The translations under genes were made by a program, and so were the position numbers. From assembly GCF_004000945.1 (NCBI RefSeq), contig NZ_BIMF01000023.1:31745-95744 (forward strand): a stretch of DNA of 64,000 bases, read 5' to 3'. The DNA comes from Paenibacillus lautus NBRC 15380 (GTDB lineage: Bacteria > Bacillota > Bacilli > Paenibacillales > Paenibacillaceae). This document shows positions 43,616 through 52,826 of this stretch, piece by piece. Numbering within the stretch: position 1 is the stretch's first letter; every line of letters begins with the position of its first letter. The notes under the pieces are model-generated. The model saw only the letters and a program-made list of their open reading frames with translations. It was not told where the DNA came from and did no database searches.

Positions 43616-45040
43616 TTACAGGTCGTAATACAGGGAGTACTCGTGCGGATGAACGCGGATATTAACCGCCTTGGCTTCGGCACGCTTGAACTCAATGAAG
43701 TTCTCGAGGAATTCTTGCGTAAATACGCCGCCTTCTGTCAAGAACTCATAGTCTGCTTGAAGTGCATCCAAAGCTTCATCCAGGGAACCCGGTACGCTGC
43801 GGATTTCTTTCTTCTCGGCGTCGGACAATTCATAGATGTTTTTATCGAATGGTCCATAACCGAGTGCGGTAGGATCGATTTTACGCTTGATACCGTCCAA
43901 GCCTGCCATCAGCATAGCGGAGAATGCAAGGTAAGGGTTCGCCGTGGAATCCGGTGTACGGAACTCGATGCGGCAGCCTTTAGGCGTAACAGCTGCAACC
44001 GGAATCCGCACTGCGGCAGAACGGTTGCCTTTGGAGAATACGAGGTTAACCGGTGCTTCATAGCCTGGTACCAGACGTTTGAAGGAGTTGGTGCTCGGAT
44101 TCGTCAAAGCGATTAATGCAGGCGCATGGTACAGAATACCGCCGATGTAGTGGATCGCTGTTTCGCTCAGGTTAGCATAAGCGCCTTTTTCGTAGAACAA
44201 TGGGGTGTCACCATCGAAAATGGATTGGTGAACGTGCATGCCGCTTCCGTTATCCCCGAACAATGGCTTCGGCATGAACGTAGCCGTTTTGCCATATTGG
44301 CGTGCTGTGTTATGCACGATATATTTATAGATCAACAAATTGTCAGCTGTTTTTTTCAATGTATCGAAACGGAAATTGATTTCTGCTTGGCCGGCAGTTG
44401 CTACTTCGTGGTGGTGACGCTCAACGCGAAGTCCTGCTTCATCAAGCAAACGGCACATTTCGCTGCGGATATCTTGCTGAGTATCCACAGGTGCTACAGG
44501 AACATATCCGCCCTTAACGCCAACTTTGAAACCAAGGTTGCCGCCTTCTTCCTTGCGGTTCGTATTCCAATGTGCTTCCTCGGAGTCTACGAAATAGCTG
44601 GAGCTGTTCATGGAGCTTTCATAGCGAACTTCATCAAACAGGAAGAACTCGGATTCCGGTGCGAAAAATGCTGCTGTTCCGATACCGGCCTCTTGAAGGT
44701 ATTGCTCGGCACGAGCCGCGATACCGCGCGGGTCACGCTCGTAAGCATCCCCTTCCGGAGTATAGATGTTGCTCATAATGTTAAGCGTAGGATGTGCTGT
44801 AAACGGATCAATATAGCAAGACTCCGGATCAGGCATCATAACCATATCCGATTCTTCAATGCCGCGGAATCCTGGAATAGAAGATCCATCGAACGCTACC
44901 CCATTCACGAATGTTTCTTCATCTACTTCTGAAGCCGGCAAGCTAATATGATGAACCCGTCCCGACAAGTCTACAAAACGAAAATCAACCCACTCAATAT
45001 TGTTCTCTTTAATGGTTTGCAATACTTTCTCTACCGACAT
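43616..45040 (-). CDS. glnA: Glutamine synthetase, GSI-beta-like
   Basis: This 474-residue type I glutamine synthetase makes glutamine from glutamate, ammonia and ATP. The active-site motifs are intact (AEINFRFDT region, NGSGMHVHQS, RIPVAAVTPKGCRIEFR). Length and the segment DKNIYELSDAEKKE, aligning with the adenylylation loop DKNLYDLPPEE of E. coli, place it with the GSI-beta type rather than the ~444-residue GSI-alpha of the Bacillus glnRA operon. No glnR is adjacent. GGGAGGAAGAGAC gives ATG 45040. Upstream are a SigA promoter and an exact GlnR/TnrA box. Confidence 0.92.
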   Translation of the reverse strand: MSVEKVLQTIKENNIEWVDFRFVDLSGRVHHISLPASEVDEETFVNGVAFDGSSIPGFRGIEESDMVMMPDPESCYIDPFTAHPTLNIMSNIYTPEGDAYERDPRGIAARAEQYLQEAGIGTAAFFAPESEFFLFDEVRYESSMNSSSYFVDSEEAHWNTNRKEEGGNLGFKVGVKGGYVPVAPVDTQQDIRSEMCRLLDEAGLRVERHHHEVATAGQAEINFRFDTLKKTADNLLIYKYIVHNTARQYGKTATFMPKPLFGDNGSGMHVHQSIFDGDTPLFYEKGAYANLSETAIHYIGGILYHAPALIALTNPSTNSFKRLVPGYEAPVNLVFSKGNRSAAVRIPVAAVTPKGCRIEFRTPDSTANPYLAFSAMLMAGLDGIKRKIDPTALGYGPFDKNIYELSDAEKKEIRSVPGSLDEALDALQADYEFLTEGGVFTQEFLENFIEFKRAEAKAVNIRVHPHEYSLYYDL

Positions 45041-45117
45041 GTCTCTTCCTCCCAATTTCCGAACATTAAGACTTAAACAGCTTAACAATGTTCATAATCT
45101 TTCGATTTCTTTTCGTC

Positions 45118-45147
45118 ATTATATGCCGGGAGATAACCTGACGTCAA
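45118..45147 (-). promoter_or_regulatory. SigA promoter of glnA
   Basis: On the minus strand TTGACG (45142-45147), 18 bases, TATAAT (45118-45123). Confidence 0.65.
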
Positions 45148-45175
45148 TACCTATGTAAGGTATTTTTGAAAACAA

Positions 45176-45192
45176 TGTTAAGTTATATGACA
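45176..45192. promoter_or_regulatory. GlnR/TnrA box
   Basis: TGTTAAGTTATATGACA is an exact match to TGTNA-N7-TNACA, centred about 73 bases upstream of the inferred glnA start point. Nitrogen control is the established meaning of this motif; the effect here (activation or repression) is not known. Confidence 0.68.
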
Positions 45193-45224
45193 TGGAAAAC
45201 CAGTTAATGTAAACTCAGAAAAAA

Positions 45225-45257
45225 GACACCTGCAAGCTTTTTGCAAGTGTCTTCTAT
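45225..45257 (-). terminator. Terminator of the DAHP synthase gene
   Basis: On the minus strand AAGACACTTGCAA pairs with TTGCAGGTGTCTT (one mismatch), followed by TTTTTTC. Confidence 0.7.
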
Positions 45258-45324
45258 ATTAGAATTAAGGAACTGACGAACCATAACGATGTGCTGAACG
45301 CTATCCCTGAGTATACAACCACTT

Positions 45325-45434
45325 ATAAGAAAAACGTCTATCGACGTACTTTCTCAGTAGACAGACCGCATTCAGCGGAAGTTTTTCTTGCGAGATAAGC
45401 ATGGTTGGCCACCGTTGTTTTTCTTCCTTATCTC
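45325..45434 (+). repeat. Dispersed structured repeat, copy A
   Basis: The 110-base element aligns with 63884-63998. Shared blocks are ATAAGAAA, CTATCGA, GACCGC and TTTTCTTGCGA. It contains hairpins CGTC-TATC-GACG (45335-45346), CCGC...GCGG (45366-45377) and a terminal GAGATAAG...CTTATCTC (45392-45434). It lies just after the stop of the DAHP synthase gene, antisense to its transcript. No open frame. Confidence 0.65.
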
Positions 45435-45444
45435 TAACCAGAAG

Positions 45445-46500
45445 CTATACGCGCGCAAATTCAGAAGCAGGTGCTTTGGCAGTCGCAAAGCTTTTGCCTA
45501 CCAATGGGGCCAGCTGCTCCAAGTCTTTAAGCAATGCGGCGAACTGATCCGGGAACAAGGATTGCACCCCGTCGCCTGTCATGGAATTATCCGGATCCGT
45601 GTGCATCTCAATAATAAGACCGTCTGCCCCAGCCGCCACGGATGCCTTGGACATCGGCTCGACAAGCTCGCGTCGTCCCGTTCCGTGACTCGGATCAGAA
45701 ATGACCGGAAGGTGACTCAACCCTTGTAAAACAGGGATGGCAGATAAATCCAGCGTATTGCGGGTGTAAGTTTCGAATGTTCGGATTCCGCGTTCACAGA
45801 GCATGACATTCGGATTGCCGCCGGCAAGAATGTATTCCGCTGCATTCAGGAATTCATCATAGGTTGAACTGAAACCTCTTTTCAGCAGAACCGGCTTACC
45901 GCAGGTGCCTAGTTTCCGAAGCAGATCGAAATTTTGCATATTCCGGGTACCCACTTGCAGAATATCGGCGTATTCCGCGCAAATATCCACGTATTCAGGC
46001 GTCATAACCTCCGTAATCGTCAATAGGCCATGTTTTTGCCCGGCTTCCGCCATCATGATTAAACCTTCGACGCCAACACCCTGGAAGCTGTATGGACCCG
46101 TGCGAGGCTTAAACGCGCCACCTCTAAGCACTTGTCCGCCTGCTGCCTTAACCAGCTGTGCAATCTCGTCAATCTGCTGCGCCGATTCCACGGCGCACGG
46201 GCCACCCATAACGACCAGATTGCCGCCGCCAATCTTGGTGCCTTTAATATCAATGACGGTATCATCCGGATGAAAATCACGACTCGCAAGCTTGTAGGAC
46301 TTGGAGATTTTAACTACATTCTCTACGCCCTTCATTTGGCGGAGATGCTCCGCAAGCTTCGGGTTCACGCTGCCGATCAGCCCGATCACGGTACGATCCG
46401 CCCCCTTGGATACATGAGCCTGGAGCCCTTCCTTCTTAATCTCGCTTACAATATGCTGAACTTGTTCCTCTGATATTTGATTGGATGTAATAACGATCAT
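45445..46500 (-). CDS. aroF: 3-deoxy-7-phosphoheptulonate synthase, type I-beta with regulatory domain
   Basis: This 351-residue enzyme condenses PEP and erythrose-4-phosphate in the first step of the shikimate pathway. It has an N-terminal ferredoxin-like regulatory domain (about 1-75, MIVITSNQISEEQVQHIV) and a catalytic barrel with MGGPCAVES, GGAFKPRT, LLKRGFSS, CERG and DPSHGTG. The ACT-like domain usually gives feedback inhibition. No chorismate mutase domain is fused. Single gene under its own promoter. Confidence 0.95.
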   Translation of the reverse strand: MIVITSNQISEEQVQHIVSEIKKEGLQAHVSKGADRTVIGLIGSVNPKLAEHLRQMKGVENVVKISKSYKLASRDFHPDDTVIDIKGTKIGGGNLVVMGGPCAVESAQQIDEIAQLVKAAGGQVLRGGAFKPRTGPYSFQGVGVEGLIMMAEAGQKHGLLTITEVMTPEYVDICAEYADILQVGTRNMQNFDLLRKLGTCGKPVLLKRGFSSTYDEFLNAAEYILAGGNPNVMLCERGIRTFETYTRNTLDLSAIPVLQGLSHLPVISDPSHGTGRRELVEPMSKASVAAGADGLIIEMHTDPDNSMTGDGVQSLFPDQFAALLKDLEQLAPLVGKSFATAKAPASEFARV

Positions 46501-46598
46501 AATATAAAACCTTCTTTCTGAATATATTCCATTTAATGTGTGATAGCCACTTTCGCGCTTGTTCGCTTTTAAGCTTTTATGCTTTTAACCGATAAAGT

Positions 46599-46627
46599 AA
46601 ATATACAGAAAATATCTCCCCTCGTCA
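46599..46627 (-). promoter_or_regulatory. SigA promoter of the DAHP synthase gene
   Basis: On the minus strand TTGACG (46622-46627), 17 bases, TATATT (46599-46604). It lies within the 3' arm of the yesM terminator. Confidence 0.6.
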
Positions 46628-46661
46628 AGCCCATTCTTCAAGCCTTCACGATCGGGAGATA
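46611..46661 (-). terminator. Terminator of the yesN-yesM operon
   Basis: ATATCTCCC and GGGAGATAT (46611-46619 and 46653-46661) pair over 9 bp; on the minus strand the stem is followed by TTTTC. Confidence 0.6.
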
Positions 46662-46672
46662 TAGACCACCTG

Positions 46673-48460
46673 TTACATCCATGTTTTGCTGCGTCCTTCC
46701 GCTACGGTTCGCTTCACGAGGGGGATCACAATTCTTACCGTCGTCCCAATACCGGCACGGCTGAATAATGTAACCCCATATTCGCTGCCATAGTGAAGTT
46801 TGATTCGTTGATCCACATTCCGAATGCCATATCCGGCATTGGTTAGATCCTGTCCGCCTGTATTGTCCAGAACTCTGCCGGGCGGGAACCCGACGCCATT
46901 ATCGATAATTTTAAATTCCAGAACATCTTCCAGCACTCTGGCGGTAATTCGAACATGTATATAATCCCCGGTCCAGGCATGCTCCAGCACATTCTCGATA
47001 AACGGCTGCAAAATCAATTTCACAGTTTCATACCGGACCACTTCCGGCTCAAAATCATAAGTAACCTGCATCCGTTCGTCGTATTTAATCTTTTGAATGT
47101 CTACATATGCCTGAGCCTGTTCCAATTCATTCTTCACAGATATGATATTCCGGCCATCATTAAGAGACAGGCGATAAAACTTCGCTAAATCCATCACCAT
47201 GCGCTGCAGCTTATCCAGCATCCCAAACCGCGCCAGACGGCTAATGGAGGACAGGGTGTTATATAGGAAATGCGGATTAATCTGCGCATGCAGCGACTCC
47301 AGTTCCGCTTGTTTTTTCTGAAGGTCGGCCAGATACACCTCATTAATCAGCTTGCCGATATTGCTGCCCATATCATTCAGGGCAGAAGCGATATGTGTAA
47401 ACTCATCATTTCCCTTGAACTGAGCCCGTTTATGAAATGCACCTTCCTGAAAGGAATCCAGAACAGAGACGATTTTGGATACGCGTAAGCTGAAATACTT
47501 GGATATCACGATGCTGACTATAAAAAATATAGCAATGCAAATGAGGCAAATAAGCAGGGTGAGGTTCCGGATTTTCACCGTATCTTTCTCCACGATTTCT
47601 GCAGGAACGACAGCGATAAGATTCCAGCCGAGCACGGGAATCGGCTTACGAATAAGCAAATCACCATTATTGCGCAGCTCGTTCTCCTTAAACACGGTTG
47701 TCTGTACCCCGCCTGAAGAAAGAATAACTCTGCCTTGCGAATCCGATAAATATAACGCTGTCCCATCACCAATTTTGTTATAATCCATGCTTTCGAACAT
47801 ATCTTCTAGACTGACATTGATTCGCACGAATCCAATCTCCTGCAGCTGTATAGAACTGATGTCTATCAGCCTGCGCAAAAGTGAAATACGACCGTTGCCC
47901 GCATCATTTTCAACCTGCTTCCATTCCAGCGTCGATCCATAGTTTTCCTCTTGGGGATAGAGCTTGTACCAGGTCTTATCCACAAGACGCTCATACTGAT
48001 ATATATCAAATAAACGCGTGTTGGACTCAAGCGGATCAGAGTAACTATAATTATTATAAATTTCCCTTAACTCTTCATTCCGTAAATAAATAGACAGCCA
48101 AATCTTGGAGTTCGCTGTGTTAATCGCCGTTTCCAGCTTCGGAATCAGGACATTGACCATCGTATCGTAGCTTACCCATGTACTTTCTGAATAACGCAGT
48201 CGGTTATTAAAGGAGGAATCAAAGTAGAGCATGTCGGAAACGCGGACGATGTCTTCCATTTTATACGAAATGTTATCACTCATTTGGTGCAGGGTGCCCT
48301 GAATGTTATTATACGTTTGTTCTCTAATCGATTTGATAAATACCTGGTTCGCGATATTTCCTACAAGCAATACCGGTATTATGATGAATACACAGTAAGA
48401 AATCATTAATTTGAAGCCAAATGGTATCTTGACCCGGATACGCTCGAATTTCCCCGCCAA
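46673..48460 (-). CDS. yesM: YesM-type sensor histidine kinase
   Basis: This 595-residue membrane kinase has two membrane helices (about 15-37 and 300-322) flanking a large extracytoplasmic sensor domain, then a HAMP domain (about 325-375), a His_kinase domain with AQINPHFLYNTLSSI and a C-terminal HATPase (DNGVGFPPGR, GYGIRNVDQR). YesM kinases sense carbohydrates or the loaded binding protein and signal to YesN. It is the last gene of the lplB-ytcP-SBP-yesN-yesM group. Confidence 0.92.
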   Translation of the reverse strand: MAGKFERIRVKIPFGFKLMISYCVFIIIPVLLVGNIANQVFIKSIREQTYNNIQGTLHQMSDNISYKMEDIVRVSDMLYFDSSFNNRLRYSESTWVSYDTMVNVLIPKLETAINTANSKIWLSIYLRNEELREIYNNYSYSDPLESNTRLFDIYQYERLVDKTWYKLYPQEENYGSTLEWKQVENDAGNGRISLLRRLIDISSIQLQEIGFVRINVSLEDMFESMDYNKIGDGTALYLSDSQGRVILSSGGVQTTVFKENELRNNGDLLIRKPIPVLGWNLIAVVPAEIVEKDTVKIRNLTLLICLICIAIFFIVSIVISKYFSLRVSKIVSVLDSFQEGAFHKRAQFKGNDEFTHIASALNDMGSNIGKLINEVYLADLQKKQAELESLHAQINPHFLYNTLSSISRLARFGMLDKLQRMVMDLAKFYRLSLNDGRNIISVKNELEQAQAYVDIQKIKYDERMQVTYDFEPEVVRYETVKLILQPFIENVLEHAWTGDYIHVRITARVLEDVLEFKIIDNGVGFPPGRVLDNTGGQDLTNAGYGIRNVDQRIKLHYGSEYGVTLFSRAGIGTTVRIVIPLVKRTVAEGRSKTWM

Positions 48461-48499
48461 ACCTAATCACAACCTCATTACAAGCGGTATAGTAGTATG

Positions 48500-50074
48500 T
48501 TAAGAGTGTTTACGCCTATACTCCAATGGTGTCATTCCATACATCTCTTTGAATTGACGACTAAAATAGGGCAAATACTGGTAACCTGTTTGAGAAGCCA
48601 CTTCATATATTTTAAGTTTCGTGCTGACTAATAGATCTCTGGCTCGCTCCATACGAAGCTTGATGACATAATCACTAAAATTATAACCGGTTTCTTCCTT
48701 AAACAGAACACCTAGATAGTTTGGAGAAAAGGAAAAACGGTTCGCCATATCCCGGAGCGTAATATTCTCGTGAACCCGCTCTCGTATATTATCAATAATC
48801 TCCTCAACAAGGCGTCCATTCTTGGACGATTTACGAAATTTCAATTGCTCCGATATCTCAAAGACTTTCATTCTCAACCACGAGAAAATATCGTCCATCG
48901 TTTCAAATTGCAAGAGTACATCGAGGTTTTTCAGTTCGATTCCCAGCATCCTAAACAGGTCTTCATGCATCGTATGCAAATGCGCGTCCAACTTCAATAT
49001 AATGTATACTCCAAGATTCCGAACCGTAAATTTGGAGCGAATATTGGATGCTAGCAGTTGTATGGCTTCGATTTCATCGTGGATTTTGACGATCTCATAA
49101 TTCGTCATAGCGGTAAATAAAGAGTCCAGCCTGATATCGAGACTTTTGGCGTCTTCCCGGTCCTCCGTCGGCACTTCGTTATAAAGTATCCATTTCCCTT
49201 TTCCACGAAACATTTTATAGTCAAGGGCACCCTCTGCCATAACGTAGGACGGATGAAGTTCTTCAAGCCGATTCGCAGTCCCTCCCTCACCTACGGTCAC
49301 GGTAAGGGGATACTCTTGGCCTAGCGCCGTCAGTAAGGACTGAATCTCTTCCTTGCCTTTTGTCATTTCCATGAGTACTGCCATCCGCTGATCTGTCACC
49401 TTGCATATATGCCTGAATCCGCAACTCTCCAGTTGCTTATGCAAACTCGTGAAGTACTGCTCATTTAATCCACTCGGATTCTCGAGCTCGTAATGATTGC
49501 TCCGCCAGGAGCTGACATCATCCACTTCAAGTAATATCACTCGCACGGGCCAGTTCATCTCATGAAGTTGGTATTCCCGCTTAATAACACCCAGCATGGC
49601 ACCGTCATAAGGCTTCTGGAGAATTTGCAGCAGATACTGATTTTTGAGAATCGGTACCATCAGTTGATAAGCCCGTTCTGTTTCCTTGCGGTCATGGAGC
49701 CTGTCCAGCTCAATCCGAACTTTGGTCAACTCTTCAATCAACTCTTGGTCCTCCATGGGCTTCAGCACGTAATTACAAGCGTTTAATGCGATTGCCTGTT
49801 TAACATAACTGAAATCCTGGTAACCACTCACGAAAATAACCTGTAATTCATCATGTATCTTCAGCGCTTTTTGCGCTAATTCAATACCAGTCATATTGGG
49901 CATGCGTACATCCGTCACAAGAATGTCAATATCCTCTCGTTGTAGGACTTCCCATGCTGCAAATCCATTATTGACCGAATCAACCACGGTCATTCCAAGA
50001 CTCTCCCATGGAATAAAGCTCCTCATGCCCTCTAGGTCCAATATTTCATCGTCAGCCAGCAGCACTTTATAGAT
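48500..50074 (-). CDS. yesN: YesN-type AraC response regulator
   Basis: This ~524-residue regulator has an N-terminal receiver domain (about 1-125; acidic ADDE, phosphoacceptor Asp in ILVTDVRMPNM, Lys in YVLKPMED), a long middle region and a C-terminal AraC double helix-turn-helix (about 425-520, ITLRDMANRFSFSPNYLGVLF, here cut to its core FSPNYLGVLF). It should activate the upstream transporter operon. Start: the first standard codon is GTG at 50065, but it lacks spacing to a ribosome site. An in-frame ATC at 50074, 6 bases after GAGAGG, would give MYKVLLADDE, the usual N-terminus of this family. Confidence 0.92.
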   Translation of the reverse strand: MYKVLLADDEILDLEGMRSFIPWESLGMTVVDSVNNGFAAWEVLQREDIDILVTDVRMPNMTGIELAQKALKIHDELQVIFVSGYQDFSYVKQAIALNACNYVLKPMEDQELIEELTKVRIELDRLHDRKETERAYQLMVPILKNQYLLQILQKPYDGAMLGVIKREYQLHEMNWPVRVILLEVDDVSSWRSNHYELENPSGLNEQYFTSLHKQLESCGFRHICKVTDQRMAVLMEMTKGKEEIQSLLTALGQEYPLTVTVGEGGTANRLEELHPSYVMAEGALDYKMFRGKGKWILYNEVPTEDREDAKSLDIRLDSLFTAMTNYEIVKIHDEIEAIQLLASNIRSKFTVRNLGVYIILKLDAHLHTMHEDLFRMLGIELKNLDVLLQFETMDDIFSWLRMKVFEISEQLKFRKSSKNGRLVEEIIDNIRERVHENITLRDMANRFSFSPNYLGVLFKEETGYNFSDYVIKLRMERARDLLVSTKLKIYEVASQTGYQYLPYFSRQFKEMYGMTPLEYRRKHS

Positions 50075-50145
50075 GGGTATCCTCTCCCCTAAATTTCGAT
50101 AAGGGTATGCTGCAGATGCAGCATACCCTTTCGGTTTACGTTATT

Positions 50146-51813
50146 CTACTTTTGACCCTTCATTTGAGCCAAGTTTTCTTGCCATTTCGTTGTTTTGAAT
50201 GCAAGAAGCTTATCATATCCAGCTGCTTGAGCATCCGCTTCTGCTTTGTCCAAGACAGCCAGTACTTCTGCATCGTCCTTCGCAAACAGCGCCTTCGCTC
50301 TAGCTTCTGTGTAGATATCTTCTACACGCTGACGGATAATACCTTCTTCGCTTTCTGGGGCCGGATCAAGATTGATGAATTCCGTTGCATTTGCTTGAGT
50401 TTTCCAAGTTATTTCATACTGCCAACGAGTAGACCAGTTACGCTCTTCTTCTGGCAATGTGCTTTCGTATTTCGCTTTTGCTGTATCAATAAATACCGTG
50501 TTTCCGTTCCACTGGAGGTTTGTTGTTTCCGCTTGCAACTTACCAAGACCCGCAGCATCCGTAACATATTTCTCAGTAAACTTAGGCGTTATACCATCTT
50601 CTTCATATCCATCCCAATATCCGCCTTCCGGTCCCCACATTAACAGTGTTTGACCTTCAGGACCTGTATACCAGTCCAGGAAAGCAAAGATCGCTTCAGG
50701 ATTTTTTGCAGCTTTCGTAATAACGCTTACGTTCCAACCCAGTTGAGTATAGGTTCCCGGGAAGATTTTATTCTTGTCCAGACCTTCCTTATGAATCGGC
50801 CAGATCATGAAATAACCGGCTTCCGGATCTTTTGCAACGAGTTCCGCATGTGCGTTCATTGCATTTTCAGTCGGGCTGGAAGCTGCATATACAGCAACGC
50901 GGCCTGTCATTACTTTTTCCTTGATTTGGTCAGCGGTTTGAGTCAATGCATCTTGAGAAATCAGTTTATCACGGAATAACTTCGCTGCATATTGCATCGA
51001 TTCGCGATATGTTGGATCCGTAAAGATCGAAGTCAATTTATCTCCGTTAGGCACACCACGAATGGTAATCCAACGTGTCATTGCATCCTCTTTGAAAGCA
51101 GAGTACAACACATCAATCCCTTGTCCTTCAATACCTGGTTCATAAGGAACGACAGAGTTTCCGTATTTCGCCTTGACAGCTTCCAGGTATTTAGTCAAAT
51201 CGTCCGTTGTTTCCAGCTTAGGCTCGCCAAGCTCTTTATAAATTTTACTATTGACTACATAACCTGCATTACCGTTCGGTTGGCTGGTGTACCAGTTAGG
51301 GAATTGATACAGCTTGCCGTCCGGGGAACGAAGCATGTTGATTCCTGCCTCGCCCAACCATTCCTTCAAGTTCGGATATTTATCCAAGTAGTCATCGTAA
51401 GGCACGAGCATGCCGTTTTCTCTCAATTTTTCAACATCCGATCCCCGCTCCAGCCAAATAACATCAGGAAGCTCGTCGGAAGCAATCATCGTGTTGAATT
51501 TTTGTTGAGCATTACCTTGGGAGTTGACCGCTTTTACATCGACTTTTTTATTCTCTTTAATCCACTTCGTTGCGGCATCTTCTCCCCATGTAGGCATGGT
51601 GTACCAGTCATAGTGACCATAAAAGCTAAAATCAAGCGGTTGCTCACCCAGTACAAACTTTTCTGATGCTGCTTCAGTTGGCGGCGTGGTGGTTCCATTG
51701 TCGCTAGGAGTCGGGTTAGCTGTCTTAGTACCACCGCTGCATGCTGACAGCATTAAAGCCGCTGCTAACAACGCAGTAACCGATGTGGCCAAAGATTTTT
51801 TTCTGAGCCTCAT
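50146..51813 (-). CDS. Sugar-binding lipoprotein (LipO/LplA-like)
   Basis: The 555-residue extracellular binding protein has a type II signal peptide (MRLRKKSLATSVTALLAAAL, lipobox LSAC, Cys25), a Thr/Pro/Asn-rich linker and a large two-lobed fold. Size and context match the large LplA-type proteins used for polysaccharide-derived oligosaccharides. Preceded by two permeases and followed by yesNM. The ligand is unknown. Confidence 0.92.
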   Translation of the reverse strand: MRLRKKSLATSVTALLAAALMLSACSGGTKTANPTPSDNGTTTPPTEAASEKFVLGEQPLDFSFYGHYDWYTMPTWGEDAATKWIKENKKVDVKAVNSQGNAQQKFNTMIASDELPDVIWLERGSDVEKLRENGMLVPYDDYLDKYPNLKEWLGEAGINMLRSPDGKLYQFPNWYTSQPNGNAGYVVNSKIYKELGEPKLETTDDLTKYLEAVKAKYGNSVVPYEPGIEGQGIDVLYSAFKEDAMTRWITIRGVPNGDKLTSIFTDPTYRESMQYAAKLFRDKLISQDALTQTADQIKEKVMTGRVAVYAASSPTENAMNAHAELVAKDPEAGYFMIWPIHKEGLDKNKIFPGTYTQLGWNVSVITKAAKNPEAIFAFLDWYTGPEGQTLLMWGPEGGYWDGYEEDGITPKFTEKYVTDAAGLGKLQAETTNLQWNGNTVFIDTAKAKYESTLPEEERNWSTRWQYEITWKTQANATEFINLDPAPESEEGIIRQRVEDIYTEARAKALFAKDDAEVLAVLDKAEADAQAAGYDKLLAFKTTKWQENLAQMKGQK

Positions 51814-51898
51814 TCTCTAAATTCCCCTTTCATATTTCCCCTTGATATTTATGTCTAAAGCTAAGCTTCAAACAACAGGATTGCTTGCCATACATGTG

Positions 51899-52795
51899 CT
51901 ACTCTTTCAACGATCCCACCAGTACTCCCTTAACAAAATGCTTCTGTACAAAAGGGTATACCATGATGATCGGAACCGTAGCGACAATCATTGTGGCCAT
52001 GGACAAAGATTTCGTGGTCACACTCTGCATTCGAGATAAAGCGGCCTGCGATGCCGAGTCCAAATTACTCATCTGCTCAGACATAATGTTGGAATTCAGT
52101 ATTTGACGCAATATAGTCTGAATGGGCAGCAGTTCTTCTTTATTGATGTAAATACTCGGTAAGAACCATTCATTCCAATGGGATACTGCCGTGAACAAAG
52201 ACAATGTTGCAATAACCGGACCGGATAGCGGCAGGATAATTTTAAAGAAGATCCCCCAATTGCCCGCCCCGTCAATTTTTGCCGACTCTTCCAAGCCATT
52301 AGGCAACCCTGCAAAGAAGGTACGGAATATAATCATGTTCCATACACTTACCAAACCAGGAATGATGAATACCCAGAACGAATCCATCAAGCCCAGACCA
52401 CGAATCAGCATGAAGCTTGGTATTAAACCACCACCGAAATACATGGTGACTATACACATAATCATGTAATATTTACGACCCATCAGTTCGCGTTTGGTCA
52501 TGCCATAAGCGAAGATGGAGGTCACTAGAATCGAAGTTATGGTTCCCACGATCGTACGGGCTACCGATATTCCGAAGCCATTCAGCAGGCGTTTATCCTG
52601 AAATACGATACCGTAGTTTTCCAAAGTAAAATCCCTCGGCCAAAATGTGACTCCCCCAAGCGATGTATCGGCTCCTGAGTTAAAGGAAACCACAAGAGCG
52701 TTCCAAAAAGGATAAAACGTCACAAAAGCCAAAAATGCTAGAAAGATATAAATCATGATCATCATGAAACGATCACCGAATCCTAAACGCACCAA
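51899..52795 (-). CDS. Carbohydrate ABC permease, YtcP/LplC type
   Basis: The 298-residue permease has six spans and the EAA loop EESAKIDGAGNWGIFFKIIL. It lies 31 bases after the LplB-type permease. It ends with the LplC-like tail VLVGSLKE. No ATPase gene is present, as is usual for this group. Confidence 0.92.
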   Translation of the reverse strand: MVRLGFGDRFMMIMIYIFLAFLAFVTFYPFWNALVVSFNSGADTSLGGVTFWPRDFTLENYGIVFQDKRLLNGFGISVARTIVGTITSILVTSIFAYGMTKRELMGRKYYMIMCIVTMYFGGGLIPSFMLIRGLGLMDSFWVFIIPGLVSVWNMIIFRTFFAGLPNGLEESAKIDGAGNWGIFFKIILPLSGPVIATLSLFTAVSHWNEWFLPSIYINKEELLPIQTILRQILNSNIMSEQMSNLDSASQAALSRMQSVTTKSLSMATMIVATVPIIMVYPFVQKHFVKGVLVGSLKE

Positions 52796-52826
52796 GTCTA
52801 ACCGCTCCCTTCATCACCATGTTCGT

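Noticed and set aside
44126..44932. 268-residue open frame opposite glnA
   Set aside because: It lies fully antisense to a well-supported enzyme gene, has no ribosome site and its translation shows no domain; it is a by-product of glnA codon use.
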